Below, piece after piece: positions 8,794 to 15,599 of a stretch of DNA of 58,261 bases (position 1 is its first letter; each line of letters opens with the position of its first letter). The notes below the pieces were generated by a model. It was not told the origin of the DNA. It saw only the letters and a list, made by a program, of their open reading frames with translations, and did no database searches. A program made the translations under genes and the position numbers. The stretch comes from a candidate division TA06 bacterium B3_TA06. Its GTDB lineage: Bacteria; Hydrothermota; Tepidihabitantia; B3-TA06. The DNA lies in contig NJBO01000014.1 of NCBI GenBank assembly GCA_005223075.1, positions 1 to 58,261 on the forward strand, written 5' to 3'.

Positions 8794-9690
8794 TTAAGGG
8801 ATGTCCGGTTCATCGTATTCCATCCTCGTGATCAAGGGCGAGACCTCGGCCATGAACACCTTGCCCGAGTAATGAACCACCAGATCGATCCGATAAAGGG
8901 TCTGTTCGTTCTCGATGTAGGAGGTAACGCTCATTCCGTTCATCTCCTCGGTGACCTCCTCGTAGTGGCCGTCGTAGAGCTCGGCTGCAAGCTTCTTGCG
9001 GGCAAACATGAGCATAAGCTGATCGAGGTACCCGCCCGAACCGATAATCTCCTCTTCGTTGACTGTCTCGATCTCGGCGGTTATGGGTACAGTGGCGTTG
9101 CGAATCTGCTGGTTGGTCACCCTGTAGGCCTCGGTCTCCCATGAGTAGGTGTCGCCCTGGACAACGTTTTCGTTGAGCTGGAAGACAAATGTCGAGTCGT
9201 TGCCCACCTCTATCTTACCGTCGGAAGGGATTGAACCGGAGGAGACTACCTCCTCTTCACCCCACTCCGAGCCTGTCCACGGGGTCTTGCTAAGCTCATA
9301 TTTGCCGCCGGAGCCAACCTCGCCTGACTCGGTGATCTCTATCACGTAGGAGTTGTTTCCGGAGTGGTTGCCGTCGATGCTCACCTTATCTTTTCCCATG
9401 CCCGTTCCGGTATGGACGATACCGTCTGCTCCGTTCCTGTAGATCACCTCAGGCCCGCCGTAGCCTTGAGCGTTGTAGAGCGCGACCTGTCCCACGTGCA
9501 GGACCGCGGTTGGTCCCTGGCTGAGGGTGGCGACCCTTGGATCAAGGCGCTCGCGACCCACGACCCGGGAGCCCTGTGCAAAGACCATCGCCTGATAAGG
9601 ATTCTGGAGTGCGGTCAGGCCTTCTTCAACTCGATCATAGCACCAGGAGACTGCAAGCCCGCGCATAATCGGGCCATAAGGAAGACTCAT
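8794..9690 (-). CDS. Phage structural protein with shared insertion module
   Basis: About 298 residues from ATG 9690 (MSLPYGPIMRGLAVSWCYD). Residues about 114-186 (SYVIEITESG ... GDTYSWETEA) match by eye the insertion in the sheath (YRLRIVKGG ... GDEYRWWCYE). The rest is a DUF-like head-tail or tail protein (LDQLMLMFARKKLAAELYDG; RIDLVVHYSGKVFMAEVSPL). The terminal GGGGTG of an A-type hairpin repeat lies five bases before the start and may act as its ribosome site. Position between connector and sheath suggests tail completion or a fibre-like role. Confidence 0.5.
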   Translation of the reverse strand: MSLPYGPIMRGLAVSWCYDRVEEGLTALQNPYQAMVFAQGSRVVGRERLDPRVATLSQGPTAVLHVGQVALYNAQGYGGPEVIYRNGADGIVHTGTGMGKDKVSIDGNHSGNNSYVIEITESGEVGSGGKYELSKTPWTGSEWGEEEVVSSGSIPSDGKIEVGNDSTFVFQLNENVVQGDTYSWETEAYRVTNQQIRNATVPITAEIETVNEEEIIGSGGYLDQLMLMFARKKLAAELYDGHYEEVTEEMNGMSVTSYIENEQTLYRIDLVVHYSGKVFMAEVSPLITRMEYDEPDIP

Positions 9691-9694
9691 AAGA

Positions 9695-9732
9695 CACCCC
9701 ACAAGGTCGCTCCGCGCTCTTGCGGGGACCCC
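9695..9732 (+). repeat. A-type hairpin repeat, 38 nt
   Basis: CACCCC, A, a 9-nt arm (CAAGGTCGC), loop TCC, the partly complementary arm (GCGCTCTTG), C, then GGGGACCCC. It has the same 38-nt layout as copies at 12600, 12991, 25320 and 30847. It lies just upstream of the minus-strand gene starting at 9690. Confidence 0.75.
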
Positions 9733-9820
9733 GGATGCGATCCGGCTATCTGACCCGAGCGGAAGATGTTCCCTGGATGTATCATCCTGGCAGCCTTACT
9801 CGTTGCTTTAGCCGTCCAGC

Positions 9821-9897
9821 CACCTCCCCCTTGATGGGGGAGGGTAGGGTGGGGGTGATCCCCCTCCCCTTTATCCCCTCCCACCAGGGGAGGGGAA
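9821..9897. repeat. C/G-rich D-type repeat pair, inverted
   Basis: A stretch of about 300 bases (9691-9993) has no gene. It contains two copies of a C/G-rich element in opposite orientation: CACCTCCCCCTTGATGGGGG then AGGGTAGGGTGGGGGTGA (9821-9859), followed by its inverted relative with ATCCCCTCCC and CAGGGGAGGGG (9860-9897). Related copies occur at 22378-22472 and, inside a coding frame, at 24019-24059. Confidence 0.7.
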
Positions 9898-9993
9898 CTC
9901 AGACCTGCCAGATGCAAACCTTTCGTCTCTGGGAGACGGCCGGGCATCCTCAAAAAGCCATAGCGATTTTGACTCTCGTGGCGTTCCATAAGG

Positions 9994-10434
9994 TCAATCC
10001 TCTTTATTCACGGAAAACCGCGGCTTTGGCGCCTTATAGCGGATGCGTTCGCGGGCGCGCTCCTCGGCTCCTGCAAGCTCTATCTTGCCCGAGGCAAGGT
10101 CGGTAAGGGTGCGGTCGGCAAGCTCGCGCTTGTCCTTGGCGATTCCTTCCTGTTCAACGCGGGCGTAGAGCCGGTAGACGGTCATCTGAAGTGAGGCCTC
10201 CTTCACCAGATTTCGGGCACCCTCGGATTGAATTGCGGTAAAATCCAAGGGCACGATGTAGCGCTTTGCAAGCTGTGCATCAACGTAGGCCTCGGCCCAG
10301 AGTATCGCGGTCTCGATCTTTGTATCGTCTATGACCTTCTCGGTGATCGAGTGTGAGACATCATCGTCGGTGAGTCTAGCCAGAACGTCTGTGGGAACAG
10401 CGGCTTTTACTTCGTCTACTGTGAGATATCTCAT
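9994..10434 (-). CDS. DUF1320/gp36-like head-tail connector protein
   Basis: A 146-residue protein starting at ATG 10434 (MRYLTVDEVKAAVPTDVLA), preceded by GGGG. The pattern 'YLT.DEV...VP...LA.LTDD', then 'IETAILWAEAYVDAQLAKRY' and 'LVKEASLQMTVYRLYAR' is that of the Mu gp36-like DUF1320 family, which sits at the head-tail joint. Position just after the capsid genes fits. The C-terminus (RIRYKAPKPRFSVN) is basic. Confidence 0.75.
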   Translation of the reverse strand: MRYLTVDEVKAAVPTDVLARLTDDDVSHSITEKVIDDTKIETAILWAEAYVDAQLAKRYIVPLDFTAIQSEGARNLVKEASLQMTVYRLYARVEQEGIAKDKRELADRTLTDLASGKIELAGAEERARERIRYKAPKPRFSVNKED

Positions 10435-10435
10435 T

Positions 10436-10621
10436 TTATCCCCCACGAGAATCTTTCAGCTTCTCGACGAGCCCGCGCTTGACGAACTCCCGCGCGATCT
10501 TAGCCGAGAGCAAAGCCTCTTCGCCTGGAAGATACCAGCGTCCCCCCATCTTCACCGGTCGCAGGAACTGAACCTTATAGGTACGTACAGCGCGGGACGT
10601 TCGAGAAGTCTTGGCAGTCAT
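10436..10621 (-). CDS. Small phage head protein, unknown
   Basis: A 61-residue basic protein (MTAKTSRTSRAVRTYKVQF...). Its ATG overlaps the capsid stop by one base (TAATG), so it is probably translationally coupled. The motif 'KVQFLRPVKMGGRWYLPGEE' followed by 'AREFVKRGLVEKL' resembles small head-associated proteins of Mu-like phages found between capsid and gp36. No enzymatic features are visible. Confidence 0.6.
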   Translation of the reverse strand: MTAKTSRTSRAVRTYKVQFLRPVKMGGRWYLPGEEALLSAKIAREFVKRGLVEKLKDSRGG

Positions 10622-11640
10622 TATTCAGGTGCGATTACTGACTCGCAGTAAACGATACACTCGGGCCAGTGGGGAACGGGCAGGGGACGGGACTCGGCAA
10701 GAAGCCAGAGCATTGATGGATCGGCCTCGGTCCAGCTCTTGGCGAAGAAGGGCTGGGCCACGGCAACTGCGTTGTCCAGGTCGTAGACCAACGCGTAGTG
10801 CATGCGGAACGGACCCTCTGAGGCCACCATGATGAAGGATTTCGGATCGATGAAGTTCTGGCTTGCGCCCGCAGAGTCGGTGTAGGTGGCGTCGTACTCG
10901 TAGATGTCCACACCCACCAAACGACCGATGTAGTTGGAGCGCCCCACCGATATCTCGCCCACGTTGAAGTGGCGGTAGTTGAGAATCTCGCGCACCTTGG
11001 AGTGACCCAACAGGGCGTCAATCGCGTCGGTGCCGGCGATGGCCACGTCAGCCGAGTAGCCGGTGTCGGATGAGATGAGCCGCTTCCAGGTGAGGATGTC
11101 CTGCACAGGATCGGAGGTGGTCTCGTCCCAGTAGTTGCCCGTGGTAAGGGCAGGCTTGTGGCTCTCCGGCAACAGGTAGTCTATCTTGAACTCGATGTTC
11201 TCCTGGGAAACGATCAACTCGCCCTGAAGGGCCTGGGAGGCCATCCACTCGGTGGTGCGGACGATCATGTTCTTAAGGTCTGAAAGTTCAACACCGATGC
11301 GCTGGTTCTTGTATTCGTCGATCCCGCCCTCTCCGAGGTAGAGTGCTGCTCCGGGTGAGCGAACCGAGAGTAGATCGTTTGCGGCCAGCACCTTCTTGGG
11401 GCGAAGGCGCGGCGCTCTCACAGACTGCATCTTGCGTGCGAGTTCTGCTACGACGATGCCGCCCTCAACCGGTGAGACGAACGGAGCCAGGCGTTTCCCG
11501 CCGATCACCACGTCAACGTCTATCTCCTCGGCCAAAGCCTGAACCTTGGTCTTGAACACCTTGTCAGTAAGGAACGATGGTGCAGCAGGGATCTCGTTGA
11601 TGGCGGTGGTTAAAGCACGCCAGTGAAATAGATCAGCCAT
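10621..11640 (-). CDS. Phage major capsid protein (E-type)
   Basis: A 339-residue protein with the pattern of the major capsid protein E family (HK97 fold): an N-terminal 'LTTAINEIPAAPSFLTDKVF', 'VRAPRLRPKKVLAANDLLSV', 'RIGVELSDLKNMIVRTTEWM' and C-terminal 'PKSFIMVASEGPFRMHYALV'. It forms the icosahedral shell. The start ATG 11640 has GGAGGTAGGAA before it. The decoration gene precedes it by 10 bases, the usual order in lambda-like and Mu-like head modules. Confidence 0.85.
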   Translation of the reverse strand: MADLFHWRALTTAINEIPAAPSFLTDKVFKTKVQALAEEIDVDVVIGGKRLAPFVSPVEGGIVVAELARKMQSVRAPRLRPKKVLAANDLLSVRSPGAALYLGEGGIDEYKNQRIGVELSDLKNMIVRTTEWMASQALQGELIVSQENIEFKIDYLLPESHKPALTTGNYWDETTSDPVQDILTWKRLISSDTGYSADVAIAGTDAIDALLGHSKVREILNYRHFNVGEISVGRSNYIGRLVGVDIYEYDATYTDSAGASQNFIDPKSFIMVASEGPFRMHYALVYDLDNAVAVAQPFFAKSWTEADPSMLWLLAESRPLPVPHWPECIVYCESVIAPE

Positions 11641-11650
11641 TTCCTACCTC

Positions 11651-12583
11651 CTAGAGACTGAATTTGAAGTAGATGCCGCGCTCTTGACAGTCGCGGGCAA
11701 TCTCTTGCTTCTGGGTATCTGATGTGCCTGTGGGCCAGACGACACCTTCGGGGTTGAAAACGCCGTGTACGTAGGTTATGGTATTGACATCTTCAGATGT
11801 GGCGTCTATGTCGCGTGCAAGGATGGCGCGGCAGATGTGGGTCCCGTCGGTGGAGCAGTAGTCGGCATCGATGGTAGAGTGGAGTTCGGGTGCATCGTCG
11901 AACTCGATTTCGATCTCGCCAGTCTCATAGTTGATAGAACCGCGGCCGTCCGTGCCTACCAAGTTACCGTGCCCATCGTCGCGCAGAACCTTGGCGGGGT
12001 CTTCATTAGTGTAGATGCGAACAGTCCTTTCGATGACCTTGGTGTAGGAAAGGAACTTCCTCCACTCCTTCTGGCTGCCATCGGCGTCGGTCTCGATATC
12101 CTCGCCGGTGTGCGCGGTAAGAGAGCCGATGTAGGTTGCAAGGATATCTTTCTCACTCTTCGGTGCAGTCTTGAACGTCACGCTATACTCTCCCGATGCA
12201 TATTTGATGGTGCCGGCGCCGGGAGTAGGAGTGGCGTCGGATTTGAGCGTGCCGTCGCCCTGATCGGTAAACGTCTCGTATTCGGTGTCGGAGATCAAGG
12301 CCCTGATTACCAGCGATCCAGGTTTGACACCAGGGTTGGGAAGCGTACCGCTGAAGGTGTATTGCGAACCGGTGCCGTCACCGATGTCCTGATCCTCGTA
12401 GGTGGTTCCAGGGGTTATGGGCGCGTATTTGCCGTTGGAGAGCCTGCGACCTAGGAGCGTTCCGCGGGAAAGCTCCCCGCAGCCGCTTGCAATCGTCACC
12501 GGCAGCTCAACACGGGGATGGTCGCCCGACAGGAGCTTGTCCTGGGACAAAGGTGTTTCTGTTACTCCGTAGCTTTCAGGCAT
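11651..12583 (-). CDS. Head decoration protein with two inserted beta modules
   Basis: A 310-residue protein whose ends look like a lambda gpD-type decoration protein: residues 25-60 (ELPVTIASGCGELSRGTLLG) and 245-310 (HICRAILARDIDATSEDVNT ... CQERGIYFKF). Between them lie two related modules, about 85-153 (GTIKYASGEYSVTFKTAP) and 185-243 (GSINYETGEIEIEFDDAP). A third relative is in the sheath. Usual decoration proteins are near 110-140 residues, so the middle is an expansion that probably projects from the capsid surface. Start ATG 12583 follows GGAGG. Confidence 0.7.
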   Translation of the reverse strand: MPESYGVTETPLSQDKLLSGDHPRVELPVTIASGCGELSRGTLLGRRLSNGKYAPITPGTTYEDQDIGDGTGSQYTFSGTLPNPGVKPGSLVIRALISDTEYETFTDQGDGTLKSDATPTPGAGTIKYASGEYSVTFKTAPKSEKDILATYIGSLTAHTGEDIETDADGSQKEWRKFLSYTKVIERTVRIYTNEDPAKVLRDDGHGNLVGTDGRGSINYETGEIEIEFDDAPELHSTIDADYCSTDGTHICRAILARDIDATSEDVNTITYVHGVFNPEGVVWPTGTSDTQKQEIARDCQERGIYFKFSL

Positions 12584-12599
12584 CTAGAACCTCCTTTAA

Positions 12600-12637
12600 C
12601 ACCCCACGAGAAAACTTTGTTTTCTCGCGGGGACCCC
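12600..12637 (+). repeat. A-type hairpin repeat, 38 nt
   Basis: CACCCC-A-CGAGAAAAC, loop TTT, GTTTTCTCG-C-GGGGACCCC; the 9-bp arms pair perfectly. It lies between the protease/scaffold-like gene and the decoration gene of the minus-strand head operon. Confidence 0.85.
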
Positions 12638-12699
12638 GGGATAGAATCCGGGGGTTGTGTTTTTATAACGATGCTTCTTCCTCATCATCACACCTCGCC

Positions 12700-13467
12700 T
12701 TACTTGAGGGCCTTGGCTATCTTATGCCCCAACGCCTCAAAGGAGTTATCCACACGAGCCTGGGGAGAAGCAAACTCGGAGAGCGGAACAAGCGCGGGCA
12801 AGGACTCGATGAGACCGATGAAGAAATCCAGCGGAGAGATCGGCTCAAAGCCTTCTTGCGAAAGACTCTTCTCCTGTGATAGCCCGGCTATGAAGCCCAC
12901 CAGCGCCTTGTGTCCCCATGCAGGCAGCAGCCGCCCCTGGTGCGCCAGGCGATCCACCAGCCGCTGGGCTTCAGCAAGCCGTTCGTCTTTTACCCCACTC
13001 GAATACTTCGTATCCGAGCGGGGACCCCGATCGACCTGGCTTTCGCTTTGAGGTTCCGCTTCACTCTTTGCATCTTCTGCCTCTTCAGTACCCGCATCGG
13101 TAGTCGCGGTCTGTGATTCCTGGCTGGCCTTCTCTATTTGAGCCAGGCGTTTCTTTAGAGCGCCCAGGCGATCCTCAACCGCGCTCCGCGTCTCCTCGTC
13201 TAGATCGGTCAGGGCTTCGCTGGCAGCCTTGAGTGCTGCAGGGACCACGCACGGCTCGCCATCCACAAGATCGACCACAAGCATCGGGTAGGCCTCGAAG
13301 GACTCCGAATCGGCTGAGGTGTCGATCCAGAGGGAGTAAGCCGCAAGCGCTGCCCAACCGAAAGCCTCCTCGAGACGCTTCGCTGCCACCTGCGCGTCCC
13401 AGGGATAATCCGTGGGGGCAAAGCTAAGCTCCTCAAGCGGCGTTAGTTGTGTTTTTTTAGGAGTCAT
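12700..13467 (-). CDS. Prohead protease/scaffold-like phage protein
   Basis: A 255-residue protein from ATG 13467 (MTPKKTQLTPLEELSFAPTD), preceded by AAGGAGG. The segment 'YPWDAQVAAKRLEEAFGW' ... 'VVDLVDGEPCVVPAALKAAS' matches the 'WD...A..RV..W' and 'DG....VP.AL.AAA' pattern found in Mu I-like and other prohead protease/scaffold proteins. An acidic linker and a C-terminal helical part follow. No catalytic triad could be located, so scaffold function is more likely. A 38-nt A-type repeat is translated inside it (residues about 147-159, reading RGPRSDTKYSSGV). Confidence 0.55.
   Translation of the reverse strand: MTPKKTQLTPLEELSFAPTDYPWDAQVAAKRLEEAFGWAALAAYSLWIDTSADSESFEAYPMLVVDLVDGEPCVVPAALKAASEALTDLDEETRSAVEDRLGALKKRLAQIEKASQESQTATTDAGTEEAEDAKSEAEPQSESQVDRGPRSDTKYSSGVKDERLAEAQRLVDRLAHQGRLLPAWGHKALVGFIAGLSQEKSLSQEGFEPISPLDFFIGLIESLPALVPLSEFASPQARVDNSFEALGHKIAKALK
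12991..13028 (+). repeat. A-type hairpin repeat inside a coding region
   Basis: TACCCC-A-CTCGAATAC, loop TTC, GTATCCGAG-C-GGGGACCCC, the same 38-nt layout as intergenic copies. It lies within the minus-strand protease/scaffold-like gene and keeps its frame open, coding RGPRSDTKYSSGV in a linker after an acidic region. Confidence 0.8.
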
Positions 13468-13546
13468 CCACTGACCTCCTTCCTCTTTAACATGATCATA
13501 TTGTGATGGGGTTTGTGAAGAACACAATAGAAACCTGACGAATTAA

Positions 13547-13623
13547 TACCCCATTCGAACGGAACCGTTCGAATGGGGGCCCCAAATAAAAGCTCCTTTT
13601 CGCTCGAAGCGAAAAGATCGCAG
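13547..13623 (+). repeat. Composite A+B hairpin repeat
   Basis: Module A: TACCCC, arm ATTCGAACGG, AA, arm CCGTTCGAAT, GGGGGCCCC (13547-13583). After an AT-rich spacer comes module B: GCTC, CTTTTCGCT, loop CGA, AGCGAAAAG, ATCGCAG (13592-13623). With the inverted copy at 13657-13736 it fills the otherwise gene-free interval 13468-13794 upstream of the phage head operon and of the divergent lipoprotein gene. Confidence 0.85.
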
Positions 13624-13656
13624 AAGAACCTATCGGTTGCCTCGTTCTTATCTTTA

Positions 13657-13736
13657 TTGCGATCTTTTGCCCGAAGGGCAAAAGGAGCATAAATTTTCGG
13701 GGTCCCCAAGCAAACGTGAAGCGTTTGCTTGGGGTG
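13657..13736 (-). repeat. Composite A+B hairpin repeat, inverted copy
   Basis: Read on the minus strand this is module A (CACCCC-A-AGCAAACGC, TTC, ACGTTTGCT-T-GGGGACCCC; 13699-13736) followed by module B (GCTC, CTTTTGCCC, TTC, GGGCAAAAG, ATCGC). It faces the 13547-13623 copy about 33 bases away. The variable arms of the two copies are unrelated in sequence. Confidence 0.85.
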
Positions 13737-13743
13737 CATATGC

Positions 13744-13771
13744 TTGACTTCCGGCAAAGTTCGCATATCTT
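13744..13771 (+). promoter_or_regulatory. Sigma-70-like promoter for lipoprotein gene
   Basis: TTGACT (13744-13749), 16-base spacer, TATCTT (13766-13771), 24 bases before the ATG at 13795. Confidence 0.6.
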
Positions 13772-13794
13772 AACAAGAGCGTTAGGAGAAACCG

Positions 13795-14328
13795 ATGAAG
13801 AGGAATATTTGGCTGCTGCTTGCAGGAATTGTGGCTTTGGGACTCGCAACCTGTAGCGAAGACCCAGAGCCTGTGCTTAAGGAACTGACCCAGAAATACT
13901 GGCAGGCGGTGCTTGAAGGCCACATACAAGAAGCATACGGGATGCTTTCTGATAGCTCACGGGTCAGCGTTACTCTCCAGGAGTTCAGCGAGGCGATGAG
14001 GTTCGTAGCGCTTGACGGCGAAGGAGTTGACGAGTTCAGAGAGGCCTTTGCCTCAAAAGCAAAACTAACCATCCTCGGGATAGAGGCAAAGCGCAAGGAA
14101 GCCACGGTCCACGTCATACTACTCGTGCCGGCTTTAGCAACGTTCCAGACAGACCTACAGGCGCAGTTGGCCTCCGGCGAGATTGAAGTTGATGATGAAG
14201 AAGCCTGGATTCTAGCACAGATGACAACAGCGCTTGAGGAGAACCGCCTCCCTACCCAGGAGTTACGGCTCAAGATGAGGTGGGTTCTTGTAGATAACCG
14301 GTGGCGATTAGTATTCGGAGAGGGTTGA
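13795..14328 (+). CDS. Lipoprotein, NTF2/DUF4878-like paralog 1
   Basis: A 177-residue predicted lipoprotein: MKRNIWLLLAGIVALGLATC with a lipobox ending at Cys20. The mature part opens with the shared motif 'LTQKYWQAVLEGHIQEAYGM' then 'LSDSSRVSVTLQEF', the pattern of small NTF2-like DUF4878 domains. Three paralogs follow nearby (14360, 14914, 18597), with the same length and W-Q-A-V...A-Y-M-L core. It is likely anchored to a membrane; its ligand is unknown. It sits next to the prophage head operon but on the opposite strand, with its own promoter. Confidence 0.7.
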   Translation: MKRNIWLLLAGIVALGLATCSEDPEPVLKELTQKYWQAVLEGHIQEAYGMLSDSSRVSVTLQEFSEAMRFVALDGEGVDEFREAFASKAKLTILGIEAKRKEATVHVILLVPALATFQTDLQAQLASGEIEVDDEEAWILAQMTTALEENRLPTQELRLKMRWVLVDNRWRLVFGEG

Positions 14329-14352
14329 CGAACGAGCACCTGGCTGTATCCT
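14325..14352 (+). promoter_or_regulatory. Sigma-70-like promoter for second lipoprotein gene
   Basis: TTGACG (14325-14330) overlaps the stop of the preceding gene, then a 16-base spacer and TATCCT (14347-14352), eight bases before ATG 14360. The leader would be very short or absent, so internal starts or leaderless translation are possible. Confidence 0.5.
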
Positions 14353-14359
14353 TCGGGTC

Positions 14360-14917
14360 ATGAAGCATATCCCCCGTGTAGTTGGTGCGCTTTTGATTCT
14401 TGGAACGCTGCTTGTCTCGGGTTGCGCCAAGAAGGACAAGCAAAGCGCTGAGGTTATGGTCACCGACTACTGGCAGGCTGTATTCTCAGGGAAGGCAAAA
14501 AGGGCCTACTCTATGCTTGCCCGAGAGAGCCGCCGCAGGATAAGTTTGGGGGAGTATGCGGCGGGGATCGCCTTTGGGATCGACCACTCACCGGTCAAGG
14601 ACAGCTTCTGGGAAGCCTACACCACTCTCTGCGATGTAAGCGTGGGAACGGTTAAAATCACCGCTGACACGGCCTGGGTTGACGTTCTGCTCACCCTGCC
14701 TGGGTTGCCGATGCTTGTTGAAAAGCTTACGCCCAAAGCCGACTCCCTATTTGAGCCTTCCGACTCGCTTGCCCGAAAACACTGGCTGCTGCGAAAACTC
14801 GCATCCGCCCTGAAAGATCATCGCTACATGACGCTTCTGATGCATCTTTCCCTGAAACTTCAATATGAGTGCGGCGGGTGGCGTCTTGTATATGAATACA
14901 AACCGGAGGAGAAATGA
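14360..14917 (+). CDS. Lipoprotein, NTF2/DUF4878-like paralog 2
   Basis: A 185-residue lipoprotein (signal peptide ending LLVSGC at about residue 22). The core 'VTDYWQAVFSGKAKRAYSML' and 'SRRRISLGEYAAGIAFGI' align with the paralogs at 13795 and 14914. The C-terminal strand pair 'LKLQYECGGWRLVYEY' matches the end of the others (W-R-L-V-F). The stop overlaps the next start by four bases (ATGA), so paralogs 2 and 3 are co-translated. Function unknown. Confidence 0.7.
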   Translation: MKHIPRVVGALLILGTLLVSGCAKKDKQSAEVMVTDYWQAVFSGKAKRAYSMLARESRRRISLGEYAAGIAFGIDHSPVKDSFWEAYTTLCDVSVGTVKITADTAWVDVLLTLPGLPMLVEKLTPKADSLFEPSDSLARKHWLLRKLASALKDHRYMTLLMHLSLKLQYECGGWRLVYEYKPEEK

Positions 14918-15456
14918 AGCGTAATTTATTGTTGCTTGTGGGCGCGGCACTTATTGCGGTTGTGCTTGCCGGATGTCCGCGGGAGGACGAGGCCCCAATC
15001 GTGCGCCAACGGGCAGAGCGATACTGGTATTACCTATTCAAAGGCCAGATCCGCTCCGCATACAACATGCTGGATAAAAAAAGTCGGGGGACGCTTACTT
15101 ACGGGGAGTACGCACGAAAGGTAGGGTTCGGCCCATCCAACCTCCTCGAGGTTCAGGAGTACTGGAAGGCTTACTACCCCAACACCCGGATAGAGGCAGG
15201 CAACGTCTCTGTTAAGCGCAAGAAAGCGATCGTCTCCCTTATCCTTACGCTCCCGGACCCGTCGTGGTTCCAGGACGAGGCATACGCCGAGGCCAAGCGC
15301 CTGGGGCTTGAAGGGCACGAATACGCCATCTTCATGATCCGCGCCCAAACCGAGGCCCTGAAAAAGGCTGAGATTTCTGTTGTGAAGATACAGGAAAACA
15401 CCCAGCTTGTGAAGGAAGACGCCGAGTGGCACATTGTCTTCCGTGAGGAAGATTAA
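14914..15456 (+). CDS. Lipoprotein, NTF2/DUF4878-like paralog 3
   Basis: A 180-residue lipoprotein (LIAVVLAGC lipobox) with the family core 'AERYWYYLFKGQIRSAYNML' and 'SRGTLTYGEYARKVGFG'. It follows GGAGGAG and overlaps paralog 2 by four bases. It ends 'LVKEDAEWHIVFREED', the same final strand as its relatives. The three clustered copies suggest tandem duplication with strong divergence. No catalytic residues are evident. Confidence 0.7.
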   Translation: MKRNLLLLVGAALIAVVLAGCPREDEAPIVRQRAERYWYYLFKGQIRSAYNMLDKKSRGTLTYGEYARKVGFGPSNLLEVQEYWKAYYPNTRIEAGNVSVKRKKAIVSLILTLPDPSWFQDEAYAEAKRLGLEGHEYAIFMIRAQTEALKKAEISVVKIQENTQLVKEDAEWHIVFREED

Positions 15457-15554
15457 TCAATTGGTGTTATCCTTTTAGATAATTCTCTCGCCTTCTTTCA
15501 GAAACGCTCCTAATAGATCTTACGCAATATAGCGGCTTATCTTTTGATCCGGTT

Positions 15555-15570
15555 TGGCATGAAAATTGCT
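15555..15570 (+). promoter_or_regulatory. Sigma-54-like (-24/-12) promoter
   Basis: TTGGCATGAAAATTGCT contains GG at 15556-15557 and GC at 15568-15569, separated by exactly ten bases, matching TGGCAY-N5-TTGCW. It lies about 30 bases before the ATG of the SBBP-repeat gene at 15600. A sigma-54 promoter needs an enhancer-binding activator, which is not encoded in this window. Confidence 0.5.
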
Positions 15571-15599
15571 TAAATAAAATTGAATAACAAGGAGGAATC

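Noticed and set aside
8377-9144. 255-codon plus-strand frame across two phage genes
   Set aside because: It spans two minus-strand genes with good ribosome sites and has no recognisable domain.
1-13467. A tailocin or extracellular contractile injection system
   Set aside because: Capsid, decoration and portal genes are present, so this is derived from a full phage.
13464-13929. Several overlapping minus-strand frames of 90-117 codons
   Set aside because: They run through hairpin repeats and the lipoprotein gene; they are artefacts of the palindromic DNA.
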